A stretch of DNA of 64,000 nt, from NCBI GenBank assembly GCA_017562135.1, contig QEYB01001312.1, forward strand, positions 1,612,001-1,676,000. The letters are read 5' to 3'. The translations under genes and the position numbers were made by a program. Below the pieces are notes generated by a model. That model ran no database searches. It worked only from the letters and a program-made list of their open reading frames with translations, and had not been told where the DNA came from. The stretch is from Dipylidium caninum. Lineage: Eukaryota; Platyhelminthes; Cestoda; Cyclophyllidea; Dipylidiidae. Positions 27,201 through 40,858 of this stretch are shown here, one piece after another; the first letter of the stretch is position 1, and every line of letters starts with the position of its first letter.

Positions 27201-30200
27201 GTGTACTCGTCGCGCCACAAAAGAGGGCAAATCACGAGCCATTTCGGCCAAACTGACCGTCTGACCGAGGAGACGAGCAGCAGCACCAGCACGGTCGAGC
27301 CAGTCGAGGCTGCAGGCTAGTGTCCACGCGGATGGCACGCCTCCACCGGAATGAAGGGCAAAGAAGAGGGGTTGCGAGATTTGTGCCAGGAGTCGAGGCA
27401 CCTCCAGTCGCACCTCGTCGTCAGCCATACGGAAGGGCGAGGTGATGGGCCGTGGCTCAAAAAGGTTCGGGTGATTACATACCTTGCGCAACTGCATCAA
27501 AATGTTCATGACTGAGAGAAACTGGCCCGACGCCAGGGTTTCTTTCGTTCTACGGGAAAGAAATCGGAGCGAAATGCTTGTTGGTCCATGAGACAATAAA
27601 AAACGGATACGATATTTACATCACTCGTAGACATTAAATAAGCACATACGTGAAAACACAATCCAGATTAACAACCAGATTCAAATGTGGAGGAACGCGA
27701 TACTGCAAATTTAATTGCCTCATTGACTTCGAGAAGCGCATCACGATAATTAAAATAGTCATTTAAGCGTTACTCTTGGTTATGTTGGTGTTTAAAACAA
27801 TTTGAAAACCTAGTAAAAACCAAATCTCAGACAAATGAAAGCTAAGGATTTGAAACCATCATCAGCTAAGAGGAATAATGGATAACATGCGGTGGTAGAC
27901 CTAATGAAATCAGTAGGCAACCATGAGAGCACTAAATGTAAAACCGAGTCTAGTATAAACGAAGGTGAAATAGTATTTTGCCACATGCTTAACTCTAAGA
28001 GGATGGGTGGTATGCGTGTTTTGTCCAAAAAAACTGGATTAGCATTACCCGGCACTTTGTTAAGAGAAAGGAGCAGAGCTTGTAGGGTCAAAAATCATTA
28101 ACTCCAAGTATGTAGTCAATAAAAGCCATTGTTTCATCAAAGGTGGGAATATGGTAAGATCTACTCCATCGTTAAAATGGACAATCAACACTGGGCTTAG
28201 CCATAAATAAAGGAAAATTAGTAATCTAAGAAGTTTGATTACACGAAGTGAATTAATAATCCACTTTATTGTTCCATATGTTTCAGAGATGGAAAAAAGT
28301 GGAGGAAGAATTAAGACAAAGTGAATAAATTATTTCGGAGGGGATGACTTACGTTGACAGAGACATAAAATCATCGTAAAGGTAGCGTTGACGTTTTGAA
28401 AGACGACACAGGATGATATGCTCGTACTTCTTTGGCATCTGACGCTCAACGTCCTCCTTCAAACGGCGCAGCAGAAAGGGTCGAAGGACTTTGTGCAATC
28501 TCATAACCAGTTGTTCATTGTACTCGCTATTGCCTTCGATCATACCTAAAATTGACATTATCAGTGAGACAAAGTTCTGTGTTGGATAAGTTACGGAACA
28601 TCAATGATCAACCTGTAAGAGGTGACGCAAACCACTCCTGGAACTCCCGATGTGACTGAAAGATGTTTGGCATGAGGAAGTGCATAAGCGACCAGAGCTC
28701 CATGAGGGAGTTCTGAAGTGGCGTTCCTGTTAAGAGAAGCCTACGCTGACTGTTAAAAGTGAGTAGCGTCTGCCACCGCTGAGATTTAAAGTTTTTAATA
28801 TTTTGTGCCTCGTCCAGAATCAAATATTTCCATTTCTTTCGCTTAAATGCCGAGCTGTCTTGAATAGCCAGTCTATAGGAAGTGATGCAAACATGGAATG
28901 CATTTGTTTTCGTCCATCCCTAAAACGCACAGAAAACACAAAATTACCATTTCACGAATAACCACCTTTACCAAGATGTTAAGATAAGAGATTCTCATGC
29001 ACAGTGGTACGTGAATGTCTAAATGCTAAATACATGCATCATACTGCAAGGATGTGACACTTATCACTAGATTTTACATTCGTTCTCCTCACGACAGACT
29101 TATAAGCTTCATGACTAGCGAATTCAATTATTATGCACATAAAATGATATAGAAATAAACCTTTCGTTTGGCCTTGCGCTCCTTGGCAGAGCCGAAATAC
29201 GTAAGGATTTTGAAGCCCGGACACCACTTTTTAAATTCCACTTCCCAATTGAGGATGACAGAGTTGGGCACTACGATGAGGTGGGGTCCCCAAATACCCA
29301 ACTCACAGGCCAGATGAGCGAGAAGGGCGATTGTTTGGATGGTTTTCCCCAGTCCCATCTCATCCGCAAGAATGCCATTGAGACGCTTCTCGTAGATGGC
29401 CACCAACCAACTTAACCCCACCACTTGGTACTCACGAAGTGTGCCTGCCAACAGAAAGGGAGTCTTCACTGGTTTCGCCACTGAGGCCAGTGTGTTCCCC
29501 TGGGGTTGCGCGCTCATTGCCACATAAGTAATCGCTTTCAAATCTGGATTCTGACAAGTAAAAAATTAAGATTTGAATATAGCCCGTGAAAATCTCTTAA
29601 GCCCACTTATATTTCGTCAAAGGGGGCACCGGCGACACAACATAAAACCATTTAGTCAAAATATTGAATGGAAATCAAAAGATAATCATTTAATAAATTT
29701 ACCAATAAAGAATATTGGAGGACAGTAGGAACTTAAATAGTCATACCGACAATGATTATCGATCTGACAAGTAAGGAAACCGATGAATATGTACCCTTAC
29801 TAGGTAAATGTTAGAAGGGGAGACAATTTTTAAACTCACATCAGGCATGGAGGAATTATTTTTAGACAGATTCTCTTTCTCGTCATCCGAGAGTAATTCT
29901 TTTAGCCCAGGTTCCTCTGATACATCTTCATTTTCCTGTTCCATTTGCAAAGAGGATGCCTCTGAGGAAGATTCGTTATCAGAAGTCTCGGAACTAGAGG
30001 CACTGCCAGTAGTGGAGCTGGTGTTCGTAATTGACAATGAAGAGTGACCAACATTACCCTGTTCCTTCCAACAATTAAGTTGGTCAGATTTCAGTCCATA
30101 ACGGGCTAACAACTCCTCTATCGACATATCTGCTTCAGCCTCCAGCTCAGAGACTTCTTTTGCTTCATATGCCGTGGGTCCATCGTCATCATCGTTGGTT

Positions 30201-32170
30201 TCGCCATCACAGTTGGTCTTTTCGTGAATTTCATTTTCTACGACTGTCATTTCATCGTCAGTAGAGGTTTGAGCCACTTCATACGAATTGACACCCCGGG
30301 TACTCTTCTTTCCAAGTGGTTGTGGATCATACTAGGCGGACAAAAAGGATCAATCGACTCAGGGCTTTAATAAATAAAATACAGGCTCGGAATAACTACT
30401 TACTGGGGATAATTCACTATCTCGCGCCTCGACCAAAAACCCCTCCCCTGGCTTCCCCGTTTCCTGCAGTTGTTGAAGATGCTCAAGATAACCGGGGGGG
30501 AAGGAGGTCATCAATAGATGCCTCAGCCTCGGCACACAGGGCTGCCACTTCCCTGGATTCTTCTTCCTTAGAATCCGCATCTCGACGAGCCATCTCTTCC
30601 TCTCTCGCAATAGTCTCTTCATCGTCTGTGGAATCAACCTCATCAGCCTACAAGTCCAGTGTTACGCACTATTCTTAGACATTAAAATCTGACGCTGCAA
30701 ACAATACTTATCCAATAGTCATAAAACCTTGCAATGGGGTTGTGTTAGAGAAATAAAGCAGTCTCGGATAAATGGCATAATAATCAAAAATTAATTGTTA
30801 TCAGCCTTATTACCACATACCCTGGGACAAATATGAAGCTACGAAGAGGGATAGGATACCAATTGTTTACGAAAGCAAACCCATAATCGGGTAGAGAACT
30901 AGTACAAAAGCACTTACGACAAACTCAGCATCTGAATCACTTGGAGATTCAGCCTCCTTAGCTTTCTCATCTTGAGTAGTGTCCTTATCAGAGATATCCT
31001 GTTCATTAGTAGCCTGTTTAGTGCCCGTAATGCCCTCAGTAAGCCACATAGTATATCTTTCCGTTGTCTCTATCACATGACCCAAATGAGTTGACATAGC
31101 TTGTTGGTGACGAGCGGTTAAACGGGCTTTCTGTTTGGTTTGTACAATCTAGGCAAGCAAAAATATTGGGAATGGTTCGCATAAATATATTTTTAACAAG
31201 AGGTATTTACCTTATCCATCTGTCGCCACCAGTCTCGCACCATTCGAGCGATTAGAGCGCACTGTTTCCGAGTCCGAGCTACCTCCTCCCGTTCAGCTTT
31301 GAGGGAACGTTCTGCTTTTTCTTTGTACACCTTGAGAGCGGCATAGGCAAGCTAGACAGAAATTTTCAGGATGATCACCTAGTTAGAATACAGAAGTAGG
31401 AAAAAATAAGTGAAAAAACTACCTTTCTGGCGGTAACCTTTTTCCAATGTCTCTCCTTCTTGAAGTCTTCAGCGAGCCACCGCATTTCAGCAAACACGTA
31501 ATCGAGGTGGTCTTTGGGACGCGTCAACTCCAAAGGTGGCGCGAGGGATGAAAGTGACGGTTTAATATCAGAGGACCGCTGCTTGTCGTCACCTGACAGT
31601 AAGGCAGCGTCCCGTGACCACAAACCCAATCGCTTGAACTCGAGCACTCGTTTTAGGGTCTCCACCTCCTTCCGCACGAGAACTGGGATCGCCGACTCGT
31701 CTACAAACCTCTAACGAAAAGGATCAACGTAAGAATTTCGAGCCAATTTTTAAGAGACCAAAATAGGTGCGAAAAGAGGGACAAACCTCAAAATCCTCCT
31801 CTGAGTCCTCGTCCAAATCATCAGTTTGTGAACTGTCCACATGAACTGGAAACATTTCATGCATCGTTAAATTACCGACCATGAAAGCGCTAATTTTGGC
31901 AAGGTCTTCGGCGTCAAGATGACCAGAGAGAAGTGCATGCGTAAGATCCTGGGGTCGATCACGTCGCCACAATTCGAAGTCTGTGAGCAAACCACCACCC
32001 TGGAGGTAGGCGAGTTCTGCGAGGAACTCATGATAATGCAGCTGAACGCTGTTAAGTCTGTCCTTTAAAAAGGCAAGGACTTTGCCCTTTGAGTCATCTT
32101 GTAATTGAGCAGAGGGTCCAGAACTTGAAGCCACCTGGGGCGGCAAGTCTGACTTAACAGTTGCTGACAT
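21260..32170 (-). CDS. SRCAP: SRCAP/Domino-type SWR1-class chromatin-remodelling ATPase, 20 exons
   Basis: Catalytic subunit of the complex that exchanges H2A for H2A.Z. Exons (minus): 31787-32170, 31423-31710, 31211-31351, 30918-31148, 30404-30647, 29840-30331, 29161-29550, 28613-28919, 28353-28545, 27140-27549, 26671-26833, 26456-25902, 25527-25828, 25074-25398, 24248-24446, 23773-24075, 23354-23695, 22313-23257, 21964-22239, 21260-21895. Removing one C in exon 5 gives 2,374 codons. Order: HSA region ([20 protein letters not shown]), acidic [10 protein letters not shown] region, ATPase lobe 1 with DEMGLGKT (about 656) and DEAQ (about 759), [20 protein letters not shown], a roughly 440-residue insertion typical of SWR1/INO80-class enzymes, lobe 2 ([60 protein letters not shown]), then an RG/RGR-rich tail and a Pro/Ser/Val-rich C-terminus. 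Exon 11-12 borders are the least certain. Human-type AT-hooks are replaced by RGR-rich stretches. Confidence 0.93.
24447..25073 (-). other. GC-AG intron in SRCAP lobe 2
   Basis: The upstream exon ends ...CAAGACAG followed by GCAATT; the downstream exon begins ATGTCACAGAATC after GGGCAG. Only this junction gives the invariant AQAQDRCHRIGQ in frame; no GT donor is available at the required position. The intron is 627 nt with no other content recognised. Confidence 0.8.
26834..27139 (-). other. 306-nt SRCAP intron in the ATPase insertion
   Basis: Separates NSDPVDFG from the exon beginning [10 protein letters not shown]. The acceptor was chosen to keep the frame open (TTGCCAG at 26834-26840). 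The insertion is poorly conserved, so this border is tentative. Confidence 0.5.
27550..28352 (-). other. 803-nt SRCAP intron
   Basis: The flanking exons rejoin as [13 protein letters not shown], an unbroken family match, so nothing coding is missing. The intron is AT-rich; ORFs on both strands within it are shadows. Confidence 0.75.
30488..30508 (-). other. SRCAP: one-base homopolymer frameshift in SRCAP exon 5
   Basis: The minus strand reads DDLLPP and then, through CTT followed by seven C, stops at RLS. Reading six C instead gives [20 protein letters not shown] through to the donor at 30403 in the phase required by exon 6. The exon is 244 nt, one base more than a multiple of three. Confidence 0.8.
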
Positions 32171-32190
32171 CTCATGAATTCGGTACTGCG

Positions 32191-32205
32191 TCTAAAAAAG
32201 TTGAT
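32191..32205 (-). promoter_or_regulatory. splice acceptor just upstream of the SRCAP start codon
   Basis: The minus strand shows CAACTTTTTTAG ending 21 nt before the ATG, with no stop between. It is either the 3' end of a 5'-UTR intron or a spliced-leader trans-splicing acceptor; flatworms use both. Confidence 0.5.
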
Positions 32206-35200
32206 TGCAGAAAGAATATTGTAAAATTTGATGTTTCAACCAGCAAATTTCGAGAAATATCAACGTTCAAAACGGAAGAACAAATGGAGTAGACAAGATG
32301 TCCAGAAACGCAAAATAAGAGCTATAGCAAAAAGGATAGTAAGAGCGTACTTCGAACGCTTGTCGTTAGTGTAAAATACCCACGAAACGCCCCAAAACAG
32401 GCGAGCCAGGGCGCATAAGGAAATTTTATTCACCTATGTATCACTCACACGCACCGCACCAAAGAGTGAATTATAGTTAAAGGAAAATATCAGAAATGAA
32501 TCAATTATATGAAATCTAAAAATTTTGTACCGCAAACACAAGAGTGGGATCGCCCCGAGGCCCATTTTCGCCATATGACATACCGAGTGAATAAAATGGG
32601 AATATATGAACCCTAGAATTAGTGCGCCCACTTAAACAACAACCAATTATACGTCCCAATATGTATGTAGATAATAAGCCTAATATACAAGTGTATAAGC
32701 CGTTTTTTAATTATCGCTTTAATTTCCCGTGAGACTATATTCCCGGGGGCACAGATTATATTTTTACAGTATTACCTACGACGTGTAAGTGTATTTGACC
32801 CACTAGCGTAAACTAAAGTTTATAAAAGCCTGGCAAGCATACATGAGCCAAATTGACTTCTATTATTAGGTAACTGAGTGACACAAGGTTTATTGTCATG
32901 GAAGTGCTTGCCTTCACTTCCCCCTAACTTTGATAAACTACCCTACTTCGTACCATTCGCCTTTATCGACTTGCATGATATAAAAGAAAAGCCGGACCAA
33001 CGGAGCTCCGTGAGACCCATGAATAATGCTTCCAATTAGCGGCAAAGCGATTTTATGACTAAATTCACCATAATTCCACAGATCCTCTTAGTCGAAATAA
33101 TTAGTCTTCTCTGGGAGATGTCAGAAGACCAAGCCATGGAGCGCTTACTACCCAGAACCTAGCTAAAGTACGCTAAATACAGTATTATAAACCACAAATA
33201 CATAAAGTAATCATTCGTCTCGAGATCTAATGCATATGAGTTCCCATGGTTTATTGGTATCGAAAAATATAAGTACGGTTCAAAAAGAAGGCCTAACGGT
33301 TACAAGTGTTTTTGTAGTTGACCCTGGTAAGTTTAGTATGTTCTGTATCCTGGTAGATGATGCCATATAAATATTCCTATTTATATGACGGCAAAAAATT
33401 TATGAGTTCCTCCACAGGGAGTAATAAACACAGACACCGATTTGTTCGAATTTCGTCCTCTAAAAATTATCCAGCACCAATTGCACCTCTCACGAAGTTC
33501 ACTTCTGCTCATTTTTAAAGCCTTGAGAAAACTAAGCAGCAGCTTCGATTAGGAATATAGACAAAATATAATCTTGATGTAATTCCCTTCTAGACTCTTT
33601 CGAATCTCATTGCCCCACTAACGTAATGAAATTTCCAAAATGTGTCTCACTTTGAACGGTTGATTAATATATAATATAAGTAGGAAAAATCTCTCTATTA
33701 TTACGTTAAATTAGGGATTAATGCCTAGAATCATTGACAAAAATCGCAAGCGTTTGGATATTCTTTTTTACACCTTAACCTAAATCTAGTGAAATTTAGT
33801 TCAGTCGTCGGCCTAAGTCACACTCAGACAAGGCAAAACGGAATTATTGGATTAATAGCAGTTGAGATAAAGTTCAAATATTTTACAAATAAACCAATTG
33901 CCTGAGTTTCCAAAGAATAGAAAAGTGCTTCTCAGACTGCAACCTAACATTATCCAACAAAAAAAACGGTGGGAAGCCGGTTTTACGAGTCACACAGTGA
34001 ATCTCTCGTCGGCTCCTCTACTTTTTAAAATTCAGTAGCTTATAAACCCAGCCTTCTTACAGTTTTGTGGATGAACTGAGGCTTAAGTGCACTGCAAGAT
34101 TTGACACGAGGTAGTTACACGATAGAACTAGAGGAAATAGTTAAATACACATTTGATATCGATTGTAAAACGATCAATCGATTGGTCGGGCTGTCAGTAA
34201 GTTGAGTAATGGCATGAAGCGATTTCTATGGACCGAACAATTCTTCCTCCACTATCACAGAACAGCTCGTGTTCACATTCCAGTGCAGTATTTTTTTGGA
34301 AGCACCCATAGGGGTCGGATGCTGGCCTTTCCTCTGCCTCCCACCTTTCCTCCTCCTCTTCCTCTTCCACCTCCCGCATTCCTTCTTTTGCGTTATCTCC
34401 TTCCTCTCATCCGAATACCTACGCATCTTCGCGTCGCAGGCCCTATTAAAAGATCATGAAAGCGAGAAGAATCTTCCTCACTTCTCTATTCTAAAAATAA
34501 ACAATGACCTGTTAGGAGGATCTAAAAATAAACATAATCGTTCCAAGGTCAACTTGCCCAAAAAGAGCAATCGAAGGAGTGATTCGAAATTTCAACACTT
34601 TCCTATGGCTTGAATCGCATATTCTCTTCGTCCACAGATGGCAGAATTTATCGTTTTATCCTATTATGCCGAAATCACTGAAAATCCACCAGTTCCTACT
34701 CCAAAAATGTAGAATTCGCAGAGCCGTAGGGGTTTTGTCTTCCACGAATATGTTTGATTGTAGGAGGATACATTGAACGAGTGGTTGTTTGTCACTAACA
34801 ATGCCTTCCTGCCATATTTACAGTTTTGGTAAGATAAAAGTTAAGGGTAATGTGTAGTGCGCGGAGGTCCTAGGGGTGGGACGCCAACGGTTGACGAGGT
34901 GATGGCTGCTTTGATACGTCTGGATCCTTCCAAAGCTCTTCTCTTCCTTTCTCTATGGACAGAACTTGATTTCTAACAAATGGTTTGGTGACGAGAGCAC
35001 TTTTCGGCAGGAAATGTGATTACACTTGTTGTAATAATTTCTTTTTGCATTTGTGGTTTAGTTCAAAATTCAAAAGTGCCAAAAACCATTAGAATACACG
35101 GTTTTCTAGGTGGCTGAGAAACAAGACCTTTAGGATTTAATTCTCTTTCACGGAACAAATCTGCGTCAACATAAATTGCGTTGATCCCACAGTGGTGGAA

Positions 35201-38200
35201 GAGGAATCAAATAAGTTGTCTGCCAAATAAAGGTGCAATTTATTCCCCTTCATTCACTGCTAAAATAACATTGTCGTTTTCAATGAGGGTATTGAAAAGT
35301 ATTTCACCTGATCAAACCCCGTTTTTTCTATCATTTGGCTATCTGGACGCGGAAGAGGAGCCTCGGGTAATGAGGGGCCACTTGACCCGGGGTGTGTATG
35401 CCCGAGAGAGCCAAATCCTCAACCGTTCCAGGTAGTCTTCACCGACTTTCCCGTCGCGATGGAAACGCATTGACTCCACTTGGGTGTGGAGGAATCATTT
35501 AACGGAAATAGCAGCTGCTATATTTACACATTTGCTTATTAAAAAGTGTATACACATTATGACTTTTTACCGAGTTATAAATATTAACACACTTCTTCAT
35601 GTGTCTTGAATGCGGCAGCACGGTGTTCTCATTTGAGAAACGTAAGTGGACATCGTCGTTGTCACGGTGTCCGCCACTTTTTGGGAGTCCTCGGAATGTC
35701 TTCCCCTTTCCAACTTTAAGACAGAACACAACTTGCTAATGGCCATTAACTCACTTAATATTTAAAATGTTGTAAAAAACTTGTTGCGGAGGGTATTTCA
35801 CCTCTACATTTCGCCGGCAGAGCTACACGTGCGAGGAGTTCTGCAAAAGCACGGTCCACCCCTCATGACTGTTGTGGAATGCTGTCAACTAAGAAGTTCT
35901 TGATGTGATATTCTGTCCGAAATGGTCAGTCGAAGAATCGTCGTGATGGGTTGCCTCGTTTCCTCATCTCCTCAACGTGACTTTTGCTCAAACATTCTCC
36001 CCTTCGCAGTAATTCTGAGGTAATGCGACTACGGACTTCATTGAGCAGTCGACCATCTGTGCCACGTGTCGGATGGGACAGTTTCCTGGTGTTGGAGACG
36101 ACGAGAGTTACCGCATACCCGGTGATCTGGTAATGCCCCTTTTGACTCCGATGAGAAATTCAAGGAGGGGAGTCTGTTCACTCTCGACCAACGGAGTAAT
36201 TACAAAAATGTAGAAGAAAAGAGTCAGAACATCAGAGTATTTCTCGAGGACCGCAGCTTCACCATTTCCTAAGATAGTAGGAATGCGTAACCGCCATGGT
36301 AAGTAATTGTAAATGAAGGTGGCGCTGGGATCTACCGAGCTCACATCATGAAATTTTGATTTGACCATCTCGAGTGAGGAATTCGTAGGAACATATCTCG
36401 AGCTGAGATTTCGTTCAGTGCAGAGTCAACTGAGGGATGCTTTAAAACTCGACTCACAGCCTGTAAAACGAGAAGGTGGGGGAAAGACTTGGGTGCTTCT
36501 TGGTAGACTAATGGGCTACTGCCCTCAGCGGTGGAGGCAGAGAGAATTTGACCAACTGACACTTACTCCATACTTTTGGCAATACTTGGTAGAAAGGAAT
36601 GCCATTGAAAAACGGCTGTGTGCTAGTTAAACTCAAAAAAAAAACAAACTAACCGTAGGTTAACTTCAACATAAAACTTCCTCAAAGTGGCTTACACCCT
36701 CTTCTCGCCCATCACTGCTGCCTCGAATGGGGAATCGGGGCGGAGGGGAGCGGAGAGAGGCTCTGATTTGCAAACCATAAGAAAAGGCCACCAGATTAGC
36801 GAAAGAAAGAATGACTTTTTTTACCAAGCACGAGGATTCTGTTGGCATATAAACGGGTAGGAAGAACTCATGAAAAAGAAATTCAGCGGTTCGGAGGAGC
36901 GATAACACTGCATGTTGATGCAAAGTCGACATTTACTGATATGTGGATTGATGGAGAGGTGGTGAAGGCTTCGCATCGTCCGACACCACCACCTGAATGA
37001 GCACCAGCACAATTCTCTCACCGACAGGCCAGGAGGGAGTCTGTGCTTATCGGTATGAGGATATGAAAAGAAGTTATTCATAAAGCCCATTTTAAACAGA
37101 TCTAATTTGGGGGAATAAATATTTTTAGGCATGGCGACAAGCCACTTGATTCCTTCATTTAGACGATCTCGAAGTGGAGGAACCCTTCTGTCAGGGGGTT
37201 GCCCTGATTCCCAAGTTGTTTACACTGTTGTTCCCTTTGTCACAAGCTTTTGGGGACTGCTGATGACCACTTCAATGCAGAAACGTTCGAGCGAAACGAT
37301 AGTCCTTTCATTCACTTCTCGCCATTGCGCACTGAAATCTCCCACCTCATTTGTGCAAATTTGTTGCCATACTGCCATTCTGAACTCAGCCTCTGTTTGT
37401 ATGAGTGTCAAAAAAGTTGAGAGGGAAAAAGAAGGGCTCCTGCACCGCTTTTCATGCAGTGCTACAGTAAAAAGTGCCATTGTTATGTCCGCTCAGGCAG
37501 GGGGACAGGTCGAAACGGCGACACCTACTGACACGATGTTTTTTCCCCACCCACTGTCAATGTCCGCTGTGTTTACGCATTATAGAGTCTCTTGGAGAAA
37601 AAACGGGATTTGGCTGCCTTGGTGAGCAGCCCATTCCCATAGCCCGTGTTCATTTAGGTCAGTCGACACCACCGCCATGGTGGCGCAGCACTTGGCCGAG
37701 GATGCTCCCAACCAGATGTTGGCGACCGCTACAAACAATTGGACAGCCTCTTTCATCCAATGGTGCTGCTAACAATCGCAGTCGCCTTGCTTGCCAGTAA
37801 CGAGAAGGGATGGGATCAGGCAGTGTTAGTGAGCGCCTCTGAGACGAGACGCATTGTTAAAGTCGAAAAGTTGGGGATGTAAGCGAAACACTTCTTCGAT
37901 AATACAAAAAAAGGAATGCCCGCCTTCCTAACAGGTGGAAGCAAATTACTTCTACACGTATTACAAGGTACGCCATAAAAATACGCCATAGACGGAAAAT
38001 ATATCTTGTCTGCTTGCTTAACTCAGCTGCGAATATCAGTGCTTTGATAGGATTGGACCGACAGAATCAGTGGAGCACGACAAAATGAGGAGAAGTGAGG
38101 CGATATGATGACCAAAGGTGGAACTTACGTGCATAGAGAAAAAAGTCCGAAGGTTATTCCACCAGATGTCCCGCGTCCCCTCACCCCCAATAAACCGAAG

Positions 38201-40858
38201 TTCTTTCGGTCATGGGTCAAGCCGACATTATGTCCCCGATGCCTCGTCTGTCTCGCCCCCTCCTGGTGACACACCACTTCCGCGTACACCGTCGTTGAAA
38301 CAAACACTGCACCCTAGGACATGACCTTAGAACGACACGTAGGGACTATTGGCACTATGATTTGGACAGTTGTAACCTTGGTAATTAGTTAAATTCCACC
38401 CTTGTCACTCAAGTTATTCTCCATTTCAAGTCGGAGACTTGAAATGGAGCTCGTCTGTCCAAGTCTGACAGCCAACAGAAATGTCACTCATCCGCAGGTG
38501 AATGTTAGGTTAGTTGGCATTCATCGGTGGAGAGAGAGGTCGCGGGCAGCATAGGCAGGTGCAGATTGGGAAGAGGCTCCGGTGATTCTCCACGCCCTTG
38601 TTGAAAGCAAGTCGAACTTGCGATGTGCTCGAGTCGGACAGCAGCAGCAATGATCAGCGAGGAAGGCGCAAGTAAAAAACGTCCTTCAATTTCCCCCCTT
38701 TCGGAGCGGTTTCGAGAGGACCCAGCACATCTTTCCTCTTACCTCCTTCATTCCTCTGCGATTGCACACCTGATGCCCCTATTTTCAGTGAAGCCTTATT
38801 CCATCTCTGATAACGGGCCAAAGGCGGAATGAAGAACCAGTGGCCAGACAAGCATTGAACAATGTGGTTATGTGGTATGTAGGCGACAATTGCGAAGTGG
38901 ATTATTTTCGCTTTGTAGTATTTGCATGAATGAACTGTGAAAAAAAAAGATGTTCTACATCGTGTCACTCGGGTGTCTAAATAGTCACTCACCGATAAAA
39001 TCAGCCAATTGTTACCGGTTATCAGTTATCACTGAGAAAATTTACGTTGATCCAAACAGCAGCGTTTGTTTGGGTCAATGAAAATCGAGGTTTTGGCGTC
39101 ACTAGCCAACTGGTCCCTCGCATCGCGATCGACTACGACGCCAGGACAGCTCGGAGGTAGTCGACCCGTAGTCGAGGTGGTCGGTGGGCCAAAAACTGAG
39201 ATGAGATTAACCTTCTGAAAAAAAACACCATGGCGAGAGAGCAGGGTAAAAGAAGGAATTCACTTCACGAGTGGATGTTGTCTCACATCGCAACGCCTCG
39301 AGAAGGAGTCTGCAATCCGCACGACGAAAGGAGCAATGGACTTTCATGCATGGTCACAATTCTCTTTTCTCTTCACTCTCGAGGGATCTCGAAAACACCA
39401 GCTTTTGGCTAACAGCCCCTTTTTTTATAACCGCCCCACTCCTCATTCCTCTTTCCTCCAAAGTGCTTTGTTCAGTCGAAGGGCAGAGGACCAGCATAGT
39501 TACGATAATTCACAAAAGACCACCAAGAGAAAAAGAATGTCCGGTCGAGAATGTGCATATCAACCCGAGACATCCACTGTAAACACCAAAATTAAAATTG
39601 ACTTTGGTCTTCTTGCCCCGGAGGTGCGCTGGACGCCAGTTGAGTGTGCACAGGCGGCAAAGGAGCATTTGAGGGCTTGGTGACATGCCTTAGTTTTTTG
39701 CACAATAATAATTCACATGTTTGGGTGATCAAAAAACACTGACAGAGGTCGTGGATTATTTCACAAGTGCATATTTTGCGCTGGAAAAATCTCAAAATTT
39801 CATCCTGTCACCCACAAGTGGGTTTATTCTCTGCCACGTTATCAAAAGGCTTCCGGTTGGCATATTCTGGGGAAAGTGGCGTAATAAACGGACAAGTGGA
39901 GAGCGTTCGACGACGTACCGGAACTGTTGGTTTCGTGGAGAGTCACGTTGGCCTAGGGCAAAGGCATTTGCCTGTCCAGCAGAAGTTGATAGTTCAAATT
40001 TTGTTGGAAATCACACATTGCCGCGAACAGACACCAACTAGTTGGCATGGGCAACAGTGTTCGTACTTTTTTTCCCGAACGACAGTCAACAATAAGAGCC
40101 TGTGTTTGATGGTCAGTTACGATTAACCAGACGCTTAAGAAAAAGTCACTTCGAGAAGGGATACTTTGGGCAGGCAGACACTGCGGGCAAACAGTTGGAC
40201 TTCATAAGGACGGGCAGTCGAAAGTCACCCAAGGAAGGTGGTTTAAAAGGCCTGATGGGAAAAAATTTGACAAATATGTCGCCAGACTAAAGGCCCTCCA
40301 AAATTGCTATGCATTTAAGTAAGGAGGAACGTGAAAGTGCCGGTGGGCTTCACCTCGCCTGAGAGGCATCCGCGCATTCCCTCAAGACGCGAGAAGTGCA
40401 TCGCCTCTGGGAGGCATTAGTGCTTCCCACACCGAGGCCTGTCTCACAACGAATGCGAAAGCAAAAGGTGGAATTTCCACTGTTCCCTCGCGCCATCATC
40501 TTGGGCCTTTACACCGAACGAAACGCCCAGGCGTATTTAGCGTGCCGACCGAGGCGGAGGGTTGAGACGTCGCCAGCGTGTGAACTTTCTTCGTTTACCA
40601 TAAGCAGGCCCAAATACTAATTGGCGCCAGTTGTCACCTCTATGCCACGACAATGAGGCGTGGCATAGGCAGCGACACACAGAAAAGACAAAAAGCAGAT
40701 GTGATAAGTGAAAAAGACGAGGAGTCTTCAAGCTCCCCACCATTGAGCAGTCGTTTACAAGTTAGCTTGCGAGGTAGGTTGCTACCTAGCTTTATCTGGC
40801 GTCGTTCGCGTACATTTGTTTTCATCTCGACTGGTCGACTGGTGGACTGTGGTGAGCC
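32206..40858. other. 8.6 kb region without a supported gene; composition change
   Basis: Upstream of SRCAP and the H4-like gene. The first 1.5-2 kb remain AT-rich; from about 34-36 kb the sequence becomes visibly more GC-rich. Pyrimidine tracts occur near 34340-34385. ORFs such as 36108-36562 (minus) and 37131-37625 (plus) have overlapping opposite-strand ORFs and no motifs I recognise. No transposase or reverse transcriptase motifs were seen. Confidence 0.5.

Noticed and set aside
36108..36562. Pair of overlapping minus-strand ORFs that might be one frameshifted gene
   Set aside because: The two frames show no family similarity and no intron of suitable phase joins them.
37131..37625. 164-codon plus-strand ORF in the gene-poor region
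   Set aside because: No motif, composition like background, overlapped by antisense ORF 37220-37480.
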